Shown here one piece after another: positions 1 to 12,077 of a stretch of 64,000 bases of DNA. The stretch's first letter is position 1; every line of letters starts with the position of its first letter. Source of the stretch: Pseudeuparius sepicola (lineage: Eukaryota > Arthropoda > Insecta > Coleoptera > Anthribidae); contig OY987299.1 in NCBI GenBank assembly GCA_963920635.1, positions 25,126,901 through 25,190,900 on the forward strand. The letters are read 5' to 3'. A program made the position numbers and the translations under genes. The notes below the pieces were generated by a model that searched no databases, had not been told where the DNA came from, and saw only the letters and a list, made by a program, of their open reading frames with translations.

Positions 1-715
1 ACAAAAATTCTTAACGATGATAGATACATTCTCTAAGTACAGTCAAGTATACCCCTTAAAGAATATGCGCAATGGAAATTGTAAAAGCTTTTGTTATTTT
101 TATGATCCATCATGGCTTACCCTCTTTAGTTGTTATGGATAACGGTACAGATTTAAAAATCCAATAGTAGTTAGGAATTTTTCAAAACTCTCACTATGTC
201 ACTGTAAATAACCCTCAATCAAACGGAGCAATAGAATGTCTTCATTCGACACTTCTTGAACATTTAAGAGTTTCATAAAAACAAAGGAAAAATCGACATT
301 CTAAATCAAACGCCTTATGCAATACTCGGATACAATACATTCTACAATACCAAATAAAATCCTATCGACGTTATGAATGGACATTTAAATACGAAAGGCG
401 CTTTTGATATTGACGTTAACCAACAACTAATGAATAACTATATCGAAGAATACCGCGAAGCTACAAAACAAATTTATAAAAAATTAAAGGAACAATTGAC
501 GGAACGCAAAGGACAAACTATAGAGTATCACAATAAGAATCGCGAAGAACCTTTAACTTATCACCCAGACGATGACGTTTTTGAAAAGTAGTTTCTATAA
601 TAATCGTAATAAATTATGCACAAATTACAAAAAAGGTAAAGTTGTTCAAAATAAAATTATTCAAGTAAAACCGCGAAAAAGTGTCTTCACAAACAAAATA
701 TTAGACGACCAAAAG
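1..715 (+). pseudogene. Ty3/Gypsy errantivirus-like pol (integrase) remnant
   Basis: Reading all three forward frames gives pieces of a retroviral-type integrase core, including a VMDNGTDFK-like stretch near 133-165, but with stop codons and frame changes. A clean frame at 373-591 encodes the lysine-rich region that follows the integrase core in errantivirus pol (FDIDVNQQL, REATKQIYKK, YHPDDDVFEK). Related sequence continues to about 715. The 5' part of the element (gag, protease, reverse transcriptase) lies outside the window if it exists. An envelope-like remnant follows in the same direction, the order expected for an errantivirus. Family assignment rests on recognised sequence style. The copy is clearly dead as read here. 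Confidence 0.7.
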
Positions 716-729
716 TAAAGCATACAAAA

Positions 730-1915
730 TTGTTGCAGGCTCAACTGACAGTGCAGGTACAGACAGACATAACAATAACAAAACTTGACAAAAATCCTTA
801 TAAACTTGGAACTGCCAAAGTTTACTCCCGAACCCATATACCTTTATTCATTACATGGACGTTTACCCCATATAAAATAAAATTGAACTCATTAAAAATC
901 GGTACAGTGACATTAATTTCCTTGTGGCGAAAGATTTCTTTAGAAATGCTTTCGCCGTTGGCCTAATTTTGATAAAGCTTTAAAGTATCAGTTACATACA
1001 GCAGAAACAAAGTTCGACACACTCAATCCAGTTGGTGGAACAAAACGTGGTCTTATAAACGGATTAGGTTCCATAATAAAAACCATTACCGGAAATTTAG
1101 ATGCAGGCGATATGCCTACTGTTATGATGAAGCTGTTAAGAATCTACAGGACAAACAAAAAATTGTTGTCAAAAAGTTAAACAAATAAATCTCATTGACG
1201 ACGAGAATAATCAATATATAATTTTAATAAAACAGTTTCATTAATTAAACATACACAAAACGCGTAAATATCGTAATAGAAGATTTTGTTAATAAATTTT
1301 AATCAGAATTCACAATTTATACAAAAATGAGAGAAATTTTAGACCAAATTAATTTACTACTAAACGGGGTTTTACAGTAGTTATTAAACGACATAGAAAA
1401 TGCTGTGACATTTTCCCGACTAGGTAAAGTTTACAGTAGGATACCAAAAATTGATGATTTGCAACATATTATAAAAGTAGAATCTTATTATTCATTATCG
1501 AAAATAATTTTCGTTGATTACTTTCCAATAACTTTGCCAGAATCGTTTTCATACTAGGTATCACTTATTTTCTATTATAACACAAAATTCCACCACAATA
1601 ATTCCTAGAAATACCTACCTGATCATGAATCAGAATTTTTACCAATGTGTATCACTTCCTTGCACCAATCTGCATCTCAAATTCTACTGTCCCGAAAACT
1701 CTCTCATCGAAGGAGCAGTTAAAGAAGATAGTTTATTACAATTACTTCAACTGACGTCTACGCCAAGGGACTGCCAGCGCACCCCTGTTCAAGTAAACGC
1801 AGAATTCGTACAGGAAATTGACAATTCCCACTATATTGGAATTTTTCCCAATAAAACGAAAATCCAAACATTATGTAAAACTACCGACTTCATAACCCTT
1901 CCATTCCATTAATTT
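730..1915 (+). pseudogene. Errantivirus-like envelope (env) remnant
   Basis: Directly downstream of the pol remnant. A frame at 730-966 (TKLDKNPYKLGTAKVYSRT) is followed near 1040-1110 by a basic KRG motif and a glycine/isoleucine-rich stretch (GLINGLGSI) that resembles the cleavage site and fusion peptide of the insect errantivirus and baculovirus F-type envelope family. A cysteine-bearing frame at 1625-1912 (CVSLPCTN, CPENSL, CQRTP) resembles the C-terminal ectodomain of the same family. Between them the frame is broken by stops and shifts, so no intact product is possible. No LTR or polypurine tract could be assigned downstream. Confidence 0.6.
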
Positions 1916-4380
1916 ATCCGAGGATTCACCACAAAATTTCGATTTCCTGTTGGAAACGATTACTTTCTAAGGAACATGTAGAATGCCTATGAAACACCTA
2001 CCTTACTGACATTTCCAGGATTGAATTTTCTGTTTTCTTGCTTTTTTACATTAAAAGTCACACAACACTACACAACATTCATCACATTTTCTAAATCTGT
2101 TGGGGACCTCCTGTTTCCATCCGCCTTTCCTTTTGTTTAAAGCGAGGTACTCCGCCTGACGACCACGGAGGAGGGTCCCCTCCGCCAGGAAAATCCCGAA
2201 GGGTAACCAAAAAAACACAACTGCACTAGCACACATTGCACATGCAAAGCGCTACAGTAGCTGTTCAAAGAGGCCGCCGTTAAACTCGATGCACAAATTC
2301 ATTCGGTTAATTTTGCATTTTTTACTTCAGGATCTTCTCTTCTACTTATTCTGGGCCAGGCCAAATAAGTGGGTCAATCTGCTGGCAGTATACCGTACAT
2401 GGTACTGCATCTAAAACCCTAATCAAAATCAAAAGTATAATCCATTTACTAACAAATAAGAACTATCAAATAAAAACATTGCGAGGGTGCTTCGCAACTT
2501 AGCTGTTTAAGTTTGCCTGGTCGATTCCACAAAGTACATTATCCTAAGGTACTTCTTTTTTCATCTTGTTAGCCCTTCTAACCTATAATGTTGTGGTCCT
2601 AGTGCACTAGTAAAAAGCCTGGCGTTCAATTAATTGCAAAATAGCTTTAAAACGAACCAAAATACACAAATACAGGAAAATATCGCCGACAATTCAGATG
2701 GACGCAGATAAACGTCACGTGAACGTCGGCCGAAATACGATGATTCACCCGCGCGAGTTATCTGGCCTTGTCTATTTACTCTATTTAGGTGAAGTGGCGT
2801 TGCCTCGCGGGCAACCAGCGCAACTAGTGTGAAGTGTGACGCAGGCGTTAGAGATGCGATGTCGAACAAGACTATGCATCATCGATTCGATACACATCGA
2901 CGTTCAGTCCAATAACGTCGGCATTAAGAAATCACAGAATTCTTTTTGTTTAGTTTAGATAGATTTTCAATAAGTTTTCTTATGAAAATTATTTTTTTGA
3001 AGACGCAATTAACTAATCTAACATTGACATTGATATCGATAATTATTACGCACCACTCCAACCTCTACTGTTTTGTGCGTTTTGTGTCCAGTTGTCTCGT
3101 CTGTCAGTCCGCCATCCCTACGATAGCGCGGTATGTCGAATTTGATTCTACCTGTCCCGAAATTTTCGTGGTTTCGCAAGAAATATGTATGTAGTTTTGT
3201 ACTTATTACTTGGTGCTGCTATGTGAAAATGCAAAAACAAAAAACGCGTGTGGATTCAGGATTACCTAGCCTCGGAACCGAGCTCGAGACGAGCCTCGGG
3301 ACTCATATCCTGATTTCTGTTTTCATATTTCAAACTAAGGTAAGGTGAATCCAGGCAAACCTCGGGTAAATCTAGCAGCGCTGCGGCTGTACAGATTCAA
3401 ATCGATTGTTATTTATGTATTTTTTTAATTTGTTTGAGTAAAAAGGTATTTTCATCCTTCCTAAAACAACGACAACACCGCGAAAAATCACTTCTAGCTC
3501 ACAGTATGTTCCGAAGTCATATTGAATGACGTAATTATAGGCGGAGATTTACAGGGAAAATTGGGGTTTTTATCCTTTTTTTAAAGATCGTAAAAAATCT
3601 AAAAATATTTTTCTGTTTTCTTAAGCCACCCTGAGCACGTGGCAAAATTTTTTGTAAGTGATAGTTAACCCAGTATTTTTGAATGAATTTCCCTAATTCC
3701 CTGAAGATGACACAGGATTTGGTACGGTTCCAATAGATGGCATTAAGGTGCGTAAAGGTAGCAGCGGAGGGGCATTCTGTTCTTGGAGCGTACCGTTTCC
3801 GAAGAAAGAACTTAGATGAAAATAAATTAGGGCATATTGAAGCAAATTCAAATATCTTAGGTAACTATTTTCTCACTATTATTCTATTATATTAGGTAGC
3901 TCTATAACAGGTGGTGCTCCCCGTTAGCTTTTAAATTTCGTGCATTTTTGTCAACCTCTTTATCTTTTAAAAATAAATATCGTCGCTAATATTATGTTGT
4001 AATTATTTGTAGTACAAAGTACAACACATAATTTAATAAATATTACACAATCATTATTTTCTAACAGATATTTTCTAAACGATACTAAAGGTACTTACCC
4101 GTATATAAATTCATTATAAATTTTCGCTCATAGCCTCAATCCATCTCTTTGTTGTTTGGAAAACTACAGGTACCTAATACTAATACCGTTATTTCCCTTC
4201 GCCTTCATATTGCAATTTTTACAGTTCTGGAACATACAAGTCACAAGTCATCATTTCATTTGCGTAACATCAAAATTCAAACCTTTTCGATTTAACTTGA
4301 CGTGAAATTGATAACTGACGTATGTCAGTGAGACTAATTTCAAGACTAATTTCGTTCGCCTAGCTGACATAGATACCATA
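1916..4380. other. Unassigned non-coding stretch
   Basis: No gene recognised. The part at about 2100-2200 is C-rich and may still belong to the 3' end of the errantivirus-like relic. A CpG-richer block lies at about 2690-2890. Short open frames here have no recognisable domain or codon bias. The rest is A+T-rich. Confidence 0.4.
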
Positions 4381-4403
4381 TTATTATGGAGGTGGGGAGG
4401 ATG

Positions 4404-4433
4404 CAAGAACGATGGTAGACGCACCCGTTCTTG
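4404..4433. repeat. Short palindrome with imperfect flanking repeat (weak)
   Basis: CAAGAACG and its complement CGTTCTTG bracket a 14-bp loop. The flanks GGGAGGATG and GAGAGAATG match at 7 of 9 positions. The surrounding sequence (ATGGAGGTGGGGAGG before, CAAGCTGCGCGAA after) resembles the left end of the hAT-type element at 11587, which also carries a short palindrome at about the same place. It may be a decayed relative of that arrangement. Confidence 0.3.
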
Positions 4434-5261
4434 GAGAGAATGAGCGTCAAGCTGCGCGAAGCTTACAGGAGATAGTTAATATTTCTTTAGTATATTACCA
4501 GGGTCGCTTATAAAATAAATATAAACAAAATGAACTTTTAGATAAACGCATATAAATTAACGTTAATGGAGCACTGCAAAATCGAGTTGAACTGTGACAT
4601 GGTCTGTCCACGTTCACGTCTGACGTCAAACAGTTTCAAAACACTGCAAGAACAATACAAATTAATATAATAATATAAATCCTAAAAGTTAAAAAATATA
4701 GATTTTGTTGTGTCATTGTTTACGTCAGAAGTTCACGTTTAAATTATCTGGCTGCACTTCAACTCTAATAATAATCCATTGTTTTCATTGGTCGAACGTA
4801 ACAAGTTAAAAGTTGACGAACAGCTTACTGCTTACGGAAATGTTACGATATAGCATACTTGGGCATACTTATAATAAGTTATGTTGATTTTAATTCCCTT
4901 GTCTATTTATAATAATACCTTTCAACATATTAAATGTTAAGTCCTTTCTGTGGTTTTCATACCTGGTCCTGGTAGTTCTGAACGGACATTTTCTATTATT
5001 TTTATAGTCCTTCACCGCACGACATTATGCCATACCTAATAAACTTAATATCACTAGTACTCTCTTAAGCGGTAGGTACTTAAATTTCAACGCATTGAGA
5101 TGATCGTCCAATCCTCTTTTGGATCGAAGAACTCCGAAAAGGTTCTCCAACACATCTTGGTTCAATCTGTATGTTAAAACACAGGTACTTTAGTGATGTA
5201 TTGCTAATTATTATTCCTTTCTGGAAAGGCAGCAAACTTCTTTTTCGTTTTACACTATACT

Positions 5262-5612
5262 AAAATTAAGTAACTCTTAGGCCTGGCGTAAATTAAAGAA
5301 CGTGTTCGATGACATTCCGCGAAATAGGGCGATTGGTCAATAGGCCATAAAATATCAGCGCGTCTGGCAACAGGGATGTACTCGATTGCAAAAGCGTATT
5401 TATGCGGTTTTATCTTGTTGTTTTCAGCTATTTAGACTAGACACCGCCACAAATAATTTTGTCGATAGTTTGACTCATTTTAATTAAGCCAATTGTTTGT
5501 TTCCGAAATATTTTGCCGTAACCAGTTGTAAAAGTAAAATTAAATAAAGGTCGTGCCTCAGTGCGGTTGTGGAGAAAATCTCAACGCACTGTTCTTGTTA
5601 ACAAGCGCCTAC
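5262..5612 (-). repeat. Inverted-repeat element K, copy 1
   Basis: This segment matches the reverse complement of 25011-25353 over its whole length, with scattered differences. Shared words include GGCCTGGCGTAAAT near one end and TGAGGCAC. Copy 2 shows inverted termini (AGTAACTC/GAGTTA). In copy 1 the end near 5600 is lost and runs into a CpG-rich block. It is non-coding, and a short non-autonomous DNA element is the simplest reading. Confidence 0.6.
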
Positions 5613-6050
5613 CGGCCCTGCCGGACCATAGGCCTTGTTATGGCCCCCGCTCCTGTGTAGTAATACGTGTACCTGTGCTCTCATCTACAGGACGCAGTTT
5701 TCGATATTTCGAGCCCAAATTTGGCGTACATCCGCCAGAGCTCACGGGCAACAACCCTATTAAAGGGCGTCCGAATCGGGAGAGCCGTTCTTCCCCCGGA
5801 ATTTTTTCCCTTTTTTTCGGGAAAAATGGCTAGCGATTGGAAAGGGGAGCGCCGGTCGAGTTCAATTTTCGCGTGGGGCCGCCGACGGATACAAGCCTCT
5901 CGCCTGCGAGAGGGCACCCCGATCGAAAAAGCCGTTCGGCCGTTTGGGCCGCTTTTTTCGCGATTTGGCGAGGTCCCCGGGATCATACTGTATGCATCGG
6001 GGCCGAGGCGCACGCTCGGCACGTCCGATACTTATTCGTAAACATCGACT
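5613..6050. other. CpG-rich block, no gene recognised
   Basis: Base composition changes abruptly from A+T-rich flanks to about 440 bp rich in CG dinucleotides (GCCGTTCGGCCGTTTGGGCC near 5930). Several overlapping frames are open here on both strands, but that follows from the low A+T content, and none shows a known domain. It could be a fragment of a promoter-type CpG-rich region, an old repeat or foreign DNA; the sequence does not decide. Confidence 0.4.
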
Positions 6051-6261
6051 GACATTTGGTTTTGATATGGGGGATTTTCAAATTTCGTAGCGATTTGAGA
6101 CTTTGGGGGCTCAGAGGCCCATCTGTTATTCCGTGGGTGACTTTTTCAGGTACGGGCGTAATGTATTTTTATGTAAAATCTCGTAGAATATTTTGGAACA
6201 ATGTTAACAACGTTAACAATGACGACACAGATAACTAACTAGTATCGGACATTTCTCAAAC

Positions 6262-6333
6262 AGCGAAGTAGCGCAGTGGAAGCGTGCTGGGCTCATAACC
6301 CAGAGGTCCGCCGTTCAAAACCACGCTCTGAGG
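6262..6333 (+). pseudogene. Initiator tRNA-Met-like pseudogene / SINE head
   Basis: The sequence follows eukaryotic initiator tRNA-Met closely through the D arm (TAGCGCAGTGGAAGCG) and anticodon arm (CTGGG-CTCATAA-CCCAG, anticodon CAT). The TpsiC stem (CGCCG against CCACG) and acceptor stem (AGCGAAG against CTCTGAG) are badly mispaired, so it is not a working tRNA. The internal A and B boxes (TAGCGCAGTGG; CGTTCAAAACC) remain plausible, as in a tRNA-derived SINE. It is followed by a T-rich stretch and then the tail-like sequence at 6388. Confidence 0.65.
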
Positions 6334-6387
6334 CAAACTTTTTTATTCTTATTATTATTTTTTTACTAAAGTATTTTTTAAAAATAT

Positions 6388-6456
6388 GTAGTGTTAAATT
6401 TGTACGGTGGTACGGAACCCTTCGTGTGCGAGTTCGACCCGCACTTGGCCGATTTT
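6388..6456 (+). repeat. LINE/SINE-like 3' tail
   Basis: The run GGTACGGAACCCTTCGTGTG followed by GACCCGCACTTGGCCGATTT resembles a tail seen after many insect retroposons. Lying about 55 bp after a tRNA-like head, it may be the body or 3' end of one SINE spanning about 6262-6456. Only one copy is visible in the window, so this is recognition rather than alignment. Confidence 0.4.
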
Positions 6457-6841
6457 TAACTTTATACCTACTTACTTATGTGTATAGATAGTTGCAGTAT
6501 TTGGCATTGCAGGAACATGCCGCAGAGACGAGTTACAGAAATTATCATTAAATGATATTAACGACATGGATTCTATCATAACTGTGAAAATTCCCGATAG
6601 CAAGACAAACAAACCTCGATCATTATTTGTAATAAGAGTGTAATGCCCAGACCAGCGCATAAGGCCAGAATATTTAAAACTATAATATTCCTACAGTATA
6701 TCCTAGAGAGGCCCCAATATTCATATTCCTAAAACTTAAAACCATCCGTTCCTATGGAGATCTCCCGACCGCACGTGTCAAGGTTACACGCGGAACTCCA
6801 GAAGCAGATCACCTCACCCTGCGCTGCGCGCGCGTCGCGAC

Positions 6842-6885
6842 AAATGATATAAAAGAGCGCCCGACTGGACCTACGGACAGTGCTA
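6842..6885 (+). promoter_or_regulatory. Possible core promoter (TATA box plus start region)
   Basis: GATATAAAAGAG in a locally G+C-rich setting is followed about 30 bp later by GGACAGTGCTAATCG, a plausible start region. The layout resembles that of an LTR retrotransposon promoter, but no matching LTR copy is present in the window. No coding region follows directly. Confidence 0.25.
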
Positions 6886-9800
6886 ATCGAGCCTCCACCA
6901 GATGCCAGGGGAACCCCTGCCCGACTGAAGAGGGCAGGTGGCCACCCCTGCAGCCGACCAGTCACCCAGTAGAAATGAAGAAAATCAAGAAAGAAATACT
7001 CTCCTAGCACCGCAGTAAGTTTGGGCTGACCAAAAAGCCAAATATTTGTGTTTTGATTCCTTTGTGTCTGAATTGCCTTTTTATTTTTGAATTTTGAATT
7101 ATTTTGGAAACTTTTAGAGAAATTGAATTTATTGTGCCTTTTTAATTAATTAAAAATAATTTAATAACTTTTGTGAACCATATTATGATTTTTGGGAATT
7201 TATTTTGAACCATATTATTTCACCGTAGATGTCAGAGTTTAATTTATTCAAACAGAAATAATCTTGTAACTTTTATTGGGAAATTTGTAAGGGAATTGGG
7301 AAACTATTTAGGGTCAATTATTTTGGGGTTGAAATCAGAATCTTGTTTTTTATGGAACTATTTTATGTCAGAATTTTCAATAATTTGAATTACATTTTTA
7401 TATGAACTTGTGCTGGAAACTACGCAAAGCTATACAGAGTCATCAAGTAATTTTATTCTAGTCAAGGAAATAAAGTAATTTTATTCTATTTGGGGATTCT
7501 TTTGCAATTTTTGTATTTTAATCTGAAGGTTTGTTCTTTTATGCCATAGTTATGTATTTGTGCCATTTTGTCATATTGTTTTGTGTCTTATTTTAAATTC
7601 TATTGTTTATCAATGTATCTTTTGAACGTTTGGATTTTGTTACTTAGAAAAGGGTCATATTTCAGATATCTTGAGTGTAGCATTGTGCGAACTTATAGAT
7701 CTTTAATTTTATTCAATAATAATTATTGCACATGTTTTAAACTTCCTATTGTACTGTATCTTGTTAATCCAATGTACGGTATCGTATTTAATTTTAATAT
7801 ACATATTAAACTATCCCTGTGTTTCCGTCATACACCTTAGGCCCACACTAAAAAGAATATTGTGGCTCGCCCTATACAAATCCGCTCGCCAACTTTTACC
7901 ACCAACAAAAATGGCTGAGATCGCCACAAGAGGTAAAATTAGAAGTTTTAATTTTGTTCAAATGTATCGCAAAAATGCATCCATTCGTCCCTAGGCTACC
8001 AGTTTCACTAGATTCTTTATAAGATATTTTAACGGAAATTGTTCCATTCAATCTTTTCTTACAAATACTTTTTTTTAATTTCTAGAAAAACTGAAATAGC
8101 TGCTCAAATTCTGTAAGGTGAACCAAGAATACCAGTACCGGAAACTTCACAACAATTCGAAAAAGTGTTTTAAGTGAAGAGCCTGAGACCTTCACAGGCA
8201 ATGAAGAAAACAAAATTCAAAAAAATACTGGAAATTAAGTTTGTCCATCAGTTACCTCGACTGCGTCTCGAGCAACAAATATGCACTTTTTGCACTAGTT
8301 ACACAAATAACTATTTTTCTAAGTATAATAGAATTGTGTTTTCCGCATAGCATAAAGAGAAACTTTTTCAGGGTATTAGGTGTCTCAAATAAATATCCTT
8401 AGTTTTTGAAATAAAAAGACCAGCTTAAAATCAGAATGATGAAGTTTTCTCTGGGGAATCCGAATCTAGCTTCAGAATTTATATACAGGGTGTTCTCGAA
8501 AAGTTAGGGACAAAAATACAGGGTGTGTATTTAAGAAGGGCCACTCGAGGACATCTTGACAAATATGCATTTTTCTGAGAACTTTATTTGAAAAAAAATT
8601 ATTTGTAAAACAGGCTGGGGTGTCGAGTGACAGGCCAAAAGTCTTTTTCCTTTCTCGGCTATCTTCTTCAGGAACTCTGACGTTAAAACAGTTGAACCAG
8701 GCATTTTATACATAAATAAAAAGTTTTGGGATACCTAGTTGTTTGTAATATCAAGTATTTAAAACTTACATATTTAAAAATATCTGCACATTGCATCCAA
8801 CTTACGTCTTCATTTTACTTCCCCATCATATCACATCGGGTGATTGCTTTTGAAATCGTATGTGAAAACAGTTTTGTTGCCAATTTTACCTTTTGTCGTT
8901 GTGGTCCCCTGACATTTAAAGAATCCATTGAAATTTTGTGGACGATATTTAAGTCAGCAGAACTGGTAAGTTTAATCAATTATTCAATTATGCCCTTTTT
9001 TTTCTGTGCTATTTAATATAACGCCATCATCAACAAAGTGATTTCATATTAATTTAATAAGATGTGGGACATCAGCAAACACATAAGTTCTTTTATTAAT
9101 AACGCCCGATTTCCTCCACCCAAATCAGTTACGAGTTACGACTGCTACAACTGAAAAACCAGAATTTTCTACATACTTTATGATGTTAAAAAGTTTTTCT
9201 TTTGACATGGTGCAATCATAGGAATAAAAAATTGGTGGCTTCCACTGCTTCCAGTTGCCAACTAGGCCTCTTAAAATTGCAACTTGAACGTAGTTATACG
9301 CGACTGAATTTAAGATGCCAACGCCCCGACGGGACTATGCGAACTGATATATGGACCATTGTTGGCATATGGCCCATAGACTAGTTTAGCGTATTTCTTA
9401 TATTCAATGGCGTATAAGGCTTTAATGTTTCATCGTTTGACTTGTCATAAAGATAAACATTTTTAATTTTTATTTCATGGCACAGCTTCTGTTCTTCTCT
9501 CAAATCTGCCTTTTTAACAATCATAAAAACCTGCAAAAAGTAATACCTATAAACACATTCACATAATAAAAATGATAAGGTTACCTTTTTTAAAATCCCA
9601 GATTCTAATTGTATTTTTTTGCACCAGGCCCTAAGTGTCGAGTCTGCCGAAAAGCGATAGCCCTTTTAAGCATCAATTTGTAGGCTCGAACACCCATAGA
9701 ATGAATAACAATAGCTTTTTATATGTCTTCGATGGTCCACATTATACGTTTCTTAAGTTGCTTTATTTTTCGAGTTTGGGCTGGAGTGAAAATATCTTTC

Positions 9801-9935
9801 AATGTCTTGTCCTAATTTGATGATTGTTTCATCAATTTCACCATTCTCCTTATTCGTACTGAAAACAGACAAGTATGATCTCAATTCGTGTTTAAAATTC
9901 ATGTTAGAAGTTAGATTCAATAAACTCAAAATATA
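6886..9935. other. Unassigned A+T-rich stretch with one element end
   Basis: No gene recognised. At 8486 there is a solitary CAGGGTGTTCTCGAAAAG end typical of the TA-flanked elements in this window. The following block (8540-8620, CACTCGAGGACATCTTGACA) has a diverged relative at 51265-51320. Its partner end was not found. The rest is very T-rich, with many short chance frames. Confidence 0.4.
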
Positions 9936-10860
9936 CAGGGTGAGTTTTTTCGATGCCCAGTATGGGGAACTCCGGAACTAGCAGAGCTAGAACAAAGGTT
10001 GAATGGGGAAAGAATTGCAGTTTTGAATGCTCAATCTAATGCCCCTTTTGGATTTTTAAAAAAGTTCATGGCTTACTAGATATTTTGAAAAGAGTGATTT
10101 TTTGCTATTTCATCAGATCTCTGTAGCTCCGTTATTTCTTATTATACAGAAAAACTGTAGAGACCAAAATTATTGTAGATAATTTTGGGCTTAATAAGAT
10201 AATCTAATCCAATTTTTTATGTTGTTTGTTATTTTTGAGTATGACATAAACTTGTGTTTTTTTAAATGTAAATCATAGTTGGCTGTAGCCTTATCCAATC
10301 GGCCATTTTTTGAGCTTTCCAAAGATATAATACTCGGCATAGTTATTATAAAAAATAAAAGAGCTACGGCTAACTTTCTGACTTTTTTTTTTTAATTTTC
10401 ACATAGTCAGCCATGGAATATTTTCATGATTACGTTCTATTTTATAATTAGACATACTTAAAACTTTTTAATATTTTGTTTTTAACTGGTAACAAAATGT
10501 AACAAAATAAAACAAAAATAAAAAACTCAAATTCAAATTATTATTATTTTAAAAGATCACCTTTTAAAATAAAAAAGGTGTTCAAACAATCCACCATTAT
10601 TATTTGTGCAAATATTGCATCTTTTTAGAACTGAATTTGTCGCCTTTCTTAGAGAGCGCCTGTCAATACTGGCAATTGCTTCTAAAACAACTGCTCTTAA
10701 TTCAACAATTGCCTCATACTTTATTTTGTACTGTTCCTCACTAAAACAAATCCAAAACAGACAAATCGGGGGATCTGGACTGGCAGGAAATAGGTCCTTT
10801 GTTCTAGCTCTGCTAGATTCCGAGATCCCAATCTAGTGGTCATCGAAAAAACTCAGCATG
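9936..10860. mobile_element. TA-flanked inverted-repeat element (about 0.92 kb)
   Basis: The left end CAGGGTGAGTTTTTTCGATG and the right end CATCGAAAAAACTCAGCATG are inverted copies. Further matching inward includes CTAGCAGAGCTAGAACAAAG against CTTTGTTCTAGCTCTGCTAG. TA lies on both sides. The interior is A+T-rich and non-coding, including the frame at 10606-10836. This is a non-autonomous DNA element of Tc1/mariner-like target preference. Confidence 0.8.
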
Positions 10861-10889
10861 TAGTATACCGACCTATACTTATACCTTTT

Positions 10890-11340
10890 GTCCATTTTAG
10901 TGCAAGAATGAAATTGTGATTCTTCTACGTTGTTATTTACATCATCACTTAAATCCTGATCTAGAATTTAATTATAGAATTTTTCACATTAAATTTATCT
11001 GCTCGTTTGCACGTACTGATCCAAATTTTCGAGATAATTTCGTCGTTGAGGAAGCGAAAGGACATCATATCACGCACAAAATGTTTTGATTCATTTTCAT
11101 AAAACACTTTCAAATTATTACAAATAATACCTACGTCTAAAGTTCTATTACCTATAATATCTTAATATACCTACCTAAGCATCTACTATACTTAGGGATT
11201 ATATTAAAGTTTTTGGATAATACCTTTAATATTTCGTCCAACGTCCAACGCTATAAAAACAGATATTTTATACAAATATTCATATGAGTTCGTTCCTGTG
11301 CAAAATGGCGGAATCATAAAAAACAAACAACAGGTGATCC
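10890..11340 (+). repeat. Dispersed repeat N, copy 1
   Basis: The region around 11090-11340 is a diverged inverted copy of 17870-18180. Shared words include AAAGTTTTTGGATAA, GATATTTTA and CCTGTGCAAAATGGCGGAATC. No terminal structure or reading frame was seen, so the family is unknown; the limits are approximate. Confidence 0.5.
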
Positions 11341-11606
11341 GGCAAGTACAGGGTAAAGGCTACATACCTACACAGATACCTACACATGAACTATTTAAGT
11401 TTAACTCGTGGTGGACGCAATTCCAAATCATACACAAGGCTGGCATTTTGCAAAATAATAAGATGTTTCACAGTCATACGACGAACCGACACGACACACT
11501 GTCCACCCTGCGCACAATGCAATGAAATGTCACGTCCATGCAGATGCAGCGTTGCCAACTGCTGTTACCCGATTCATCGTACCAACCAGAGAAATGGAGT
11601 AGGGAG

Positions 11607-11634
11607 CATGATACAACTCTCTTATTGTATCATG
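11607..11634. repeat. Micro-palindrome insertion P4 (28 bp)
   Basis: Arms CATGATACAA and TTGTATCATG with loop CTCTCTTA. It is flanked by perfect 9-bp direct repeats AGTAGGGAG (11598-11606 and 11635-11643). The host hAT-type element's right terminal repeat lacks the palindrome, although that end carries its own small extra TAGGG. The arrangement reads as a tiny insertion that duplicated its target. Confidence 0.6.
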
Positions 11635-11716
11635 AGTAGGGAGAATACGCTACAAGCTGCGCGAACTGCCTAATAAAAGTGGCGGCCATACCATGGGCGT
11701 ATCATTGTTAACCTGC

Positions 11717-12077
11717 ACGGGCCGAAATTTTTAGGCCCGACCCGGCCCGAAATATTGTCATACCAAGCCCGGCCCGAAAAGCCCGGCCTTAAAAATCCGA
11801 AAAGCCCGCCGGGCCGGAACTACCCAAAAGATCTGGCTTTGCATCCCATTATACCCGTATCCCATCCCAATCAACTAAATTGTTCGGAAGAAGAATGTAG
11901 ATATTATACGCATATATTATGTGTGTATTCATTTTAATATAAACTATTTTAAAAGAAGTTAACATTTTAGTTATTTATTTACCTAAAATTACATGACATT
12001 ATAATTATTTAGGCCCGAAAAGCCCGCCAGGCCCGATAGGCCCGATAGCCCGAAAGGCCCGCTAGGCCCGAAATGAT
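11717..12077. repeat. GGCCCG-rich block with inverted ends
   Basis: Both borders (11717-11820 and 12012-12077) consist of repeated GGCCCG/CGGGCC words, for example AAGCCCGCCGGGCCGG and GGCCCGATAGGCCCG. They enclose about 190 bp of plain A+T-rich DNA. This is typical of certain hAT-like element ends, and it appears to be nested in the element at 11587. Confidence 0.4.

Noticed and set aside
5667..6041. Overlapping protein frames in the CpG-rich block (both strands)
   Set aside because: Several frames are open together because stop codons are rare in this composition; no domain, start context or splice support.
6262..6333. Functional tRNA-Met gene
   Set aside because: Acceptor and TpsiC stems do not pair; only the D and anticodon arms are sound.
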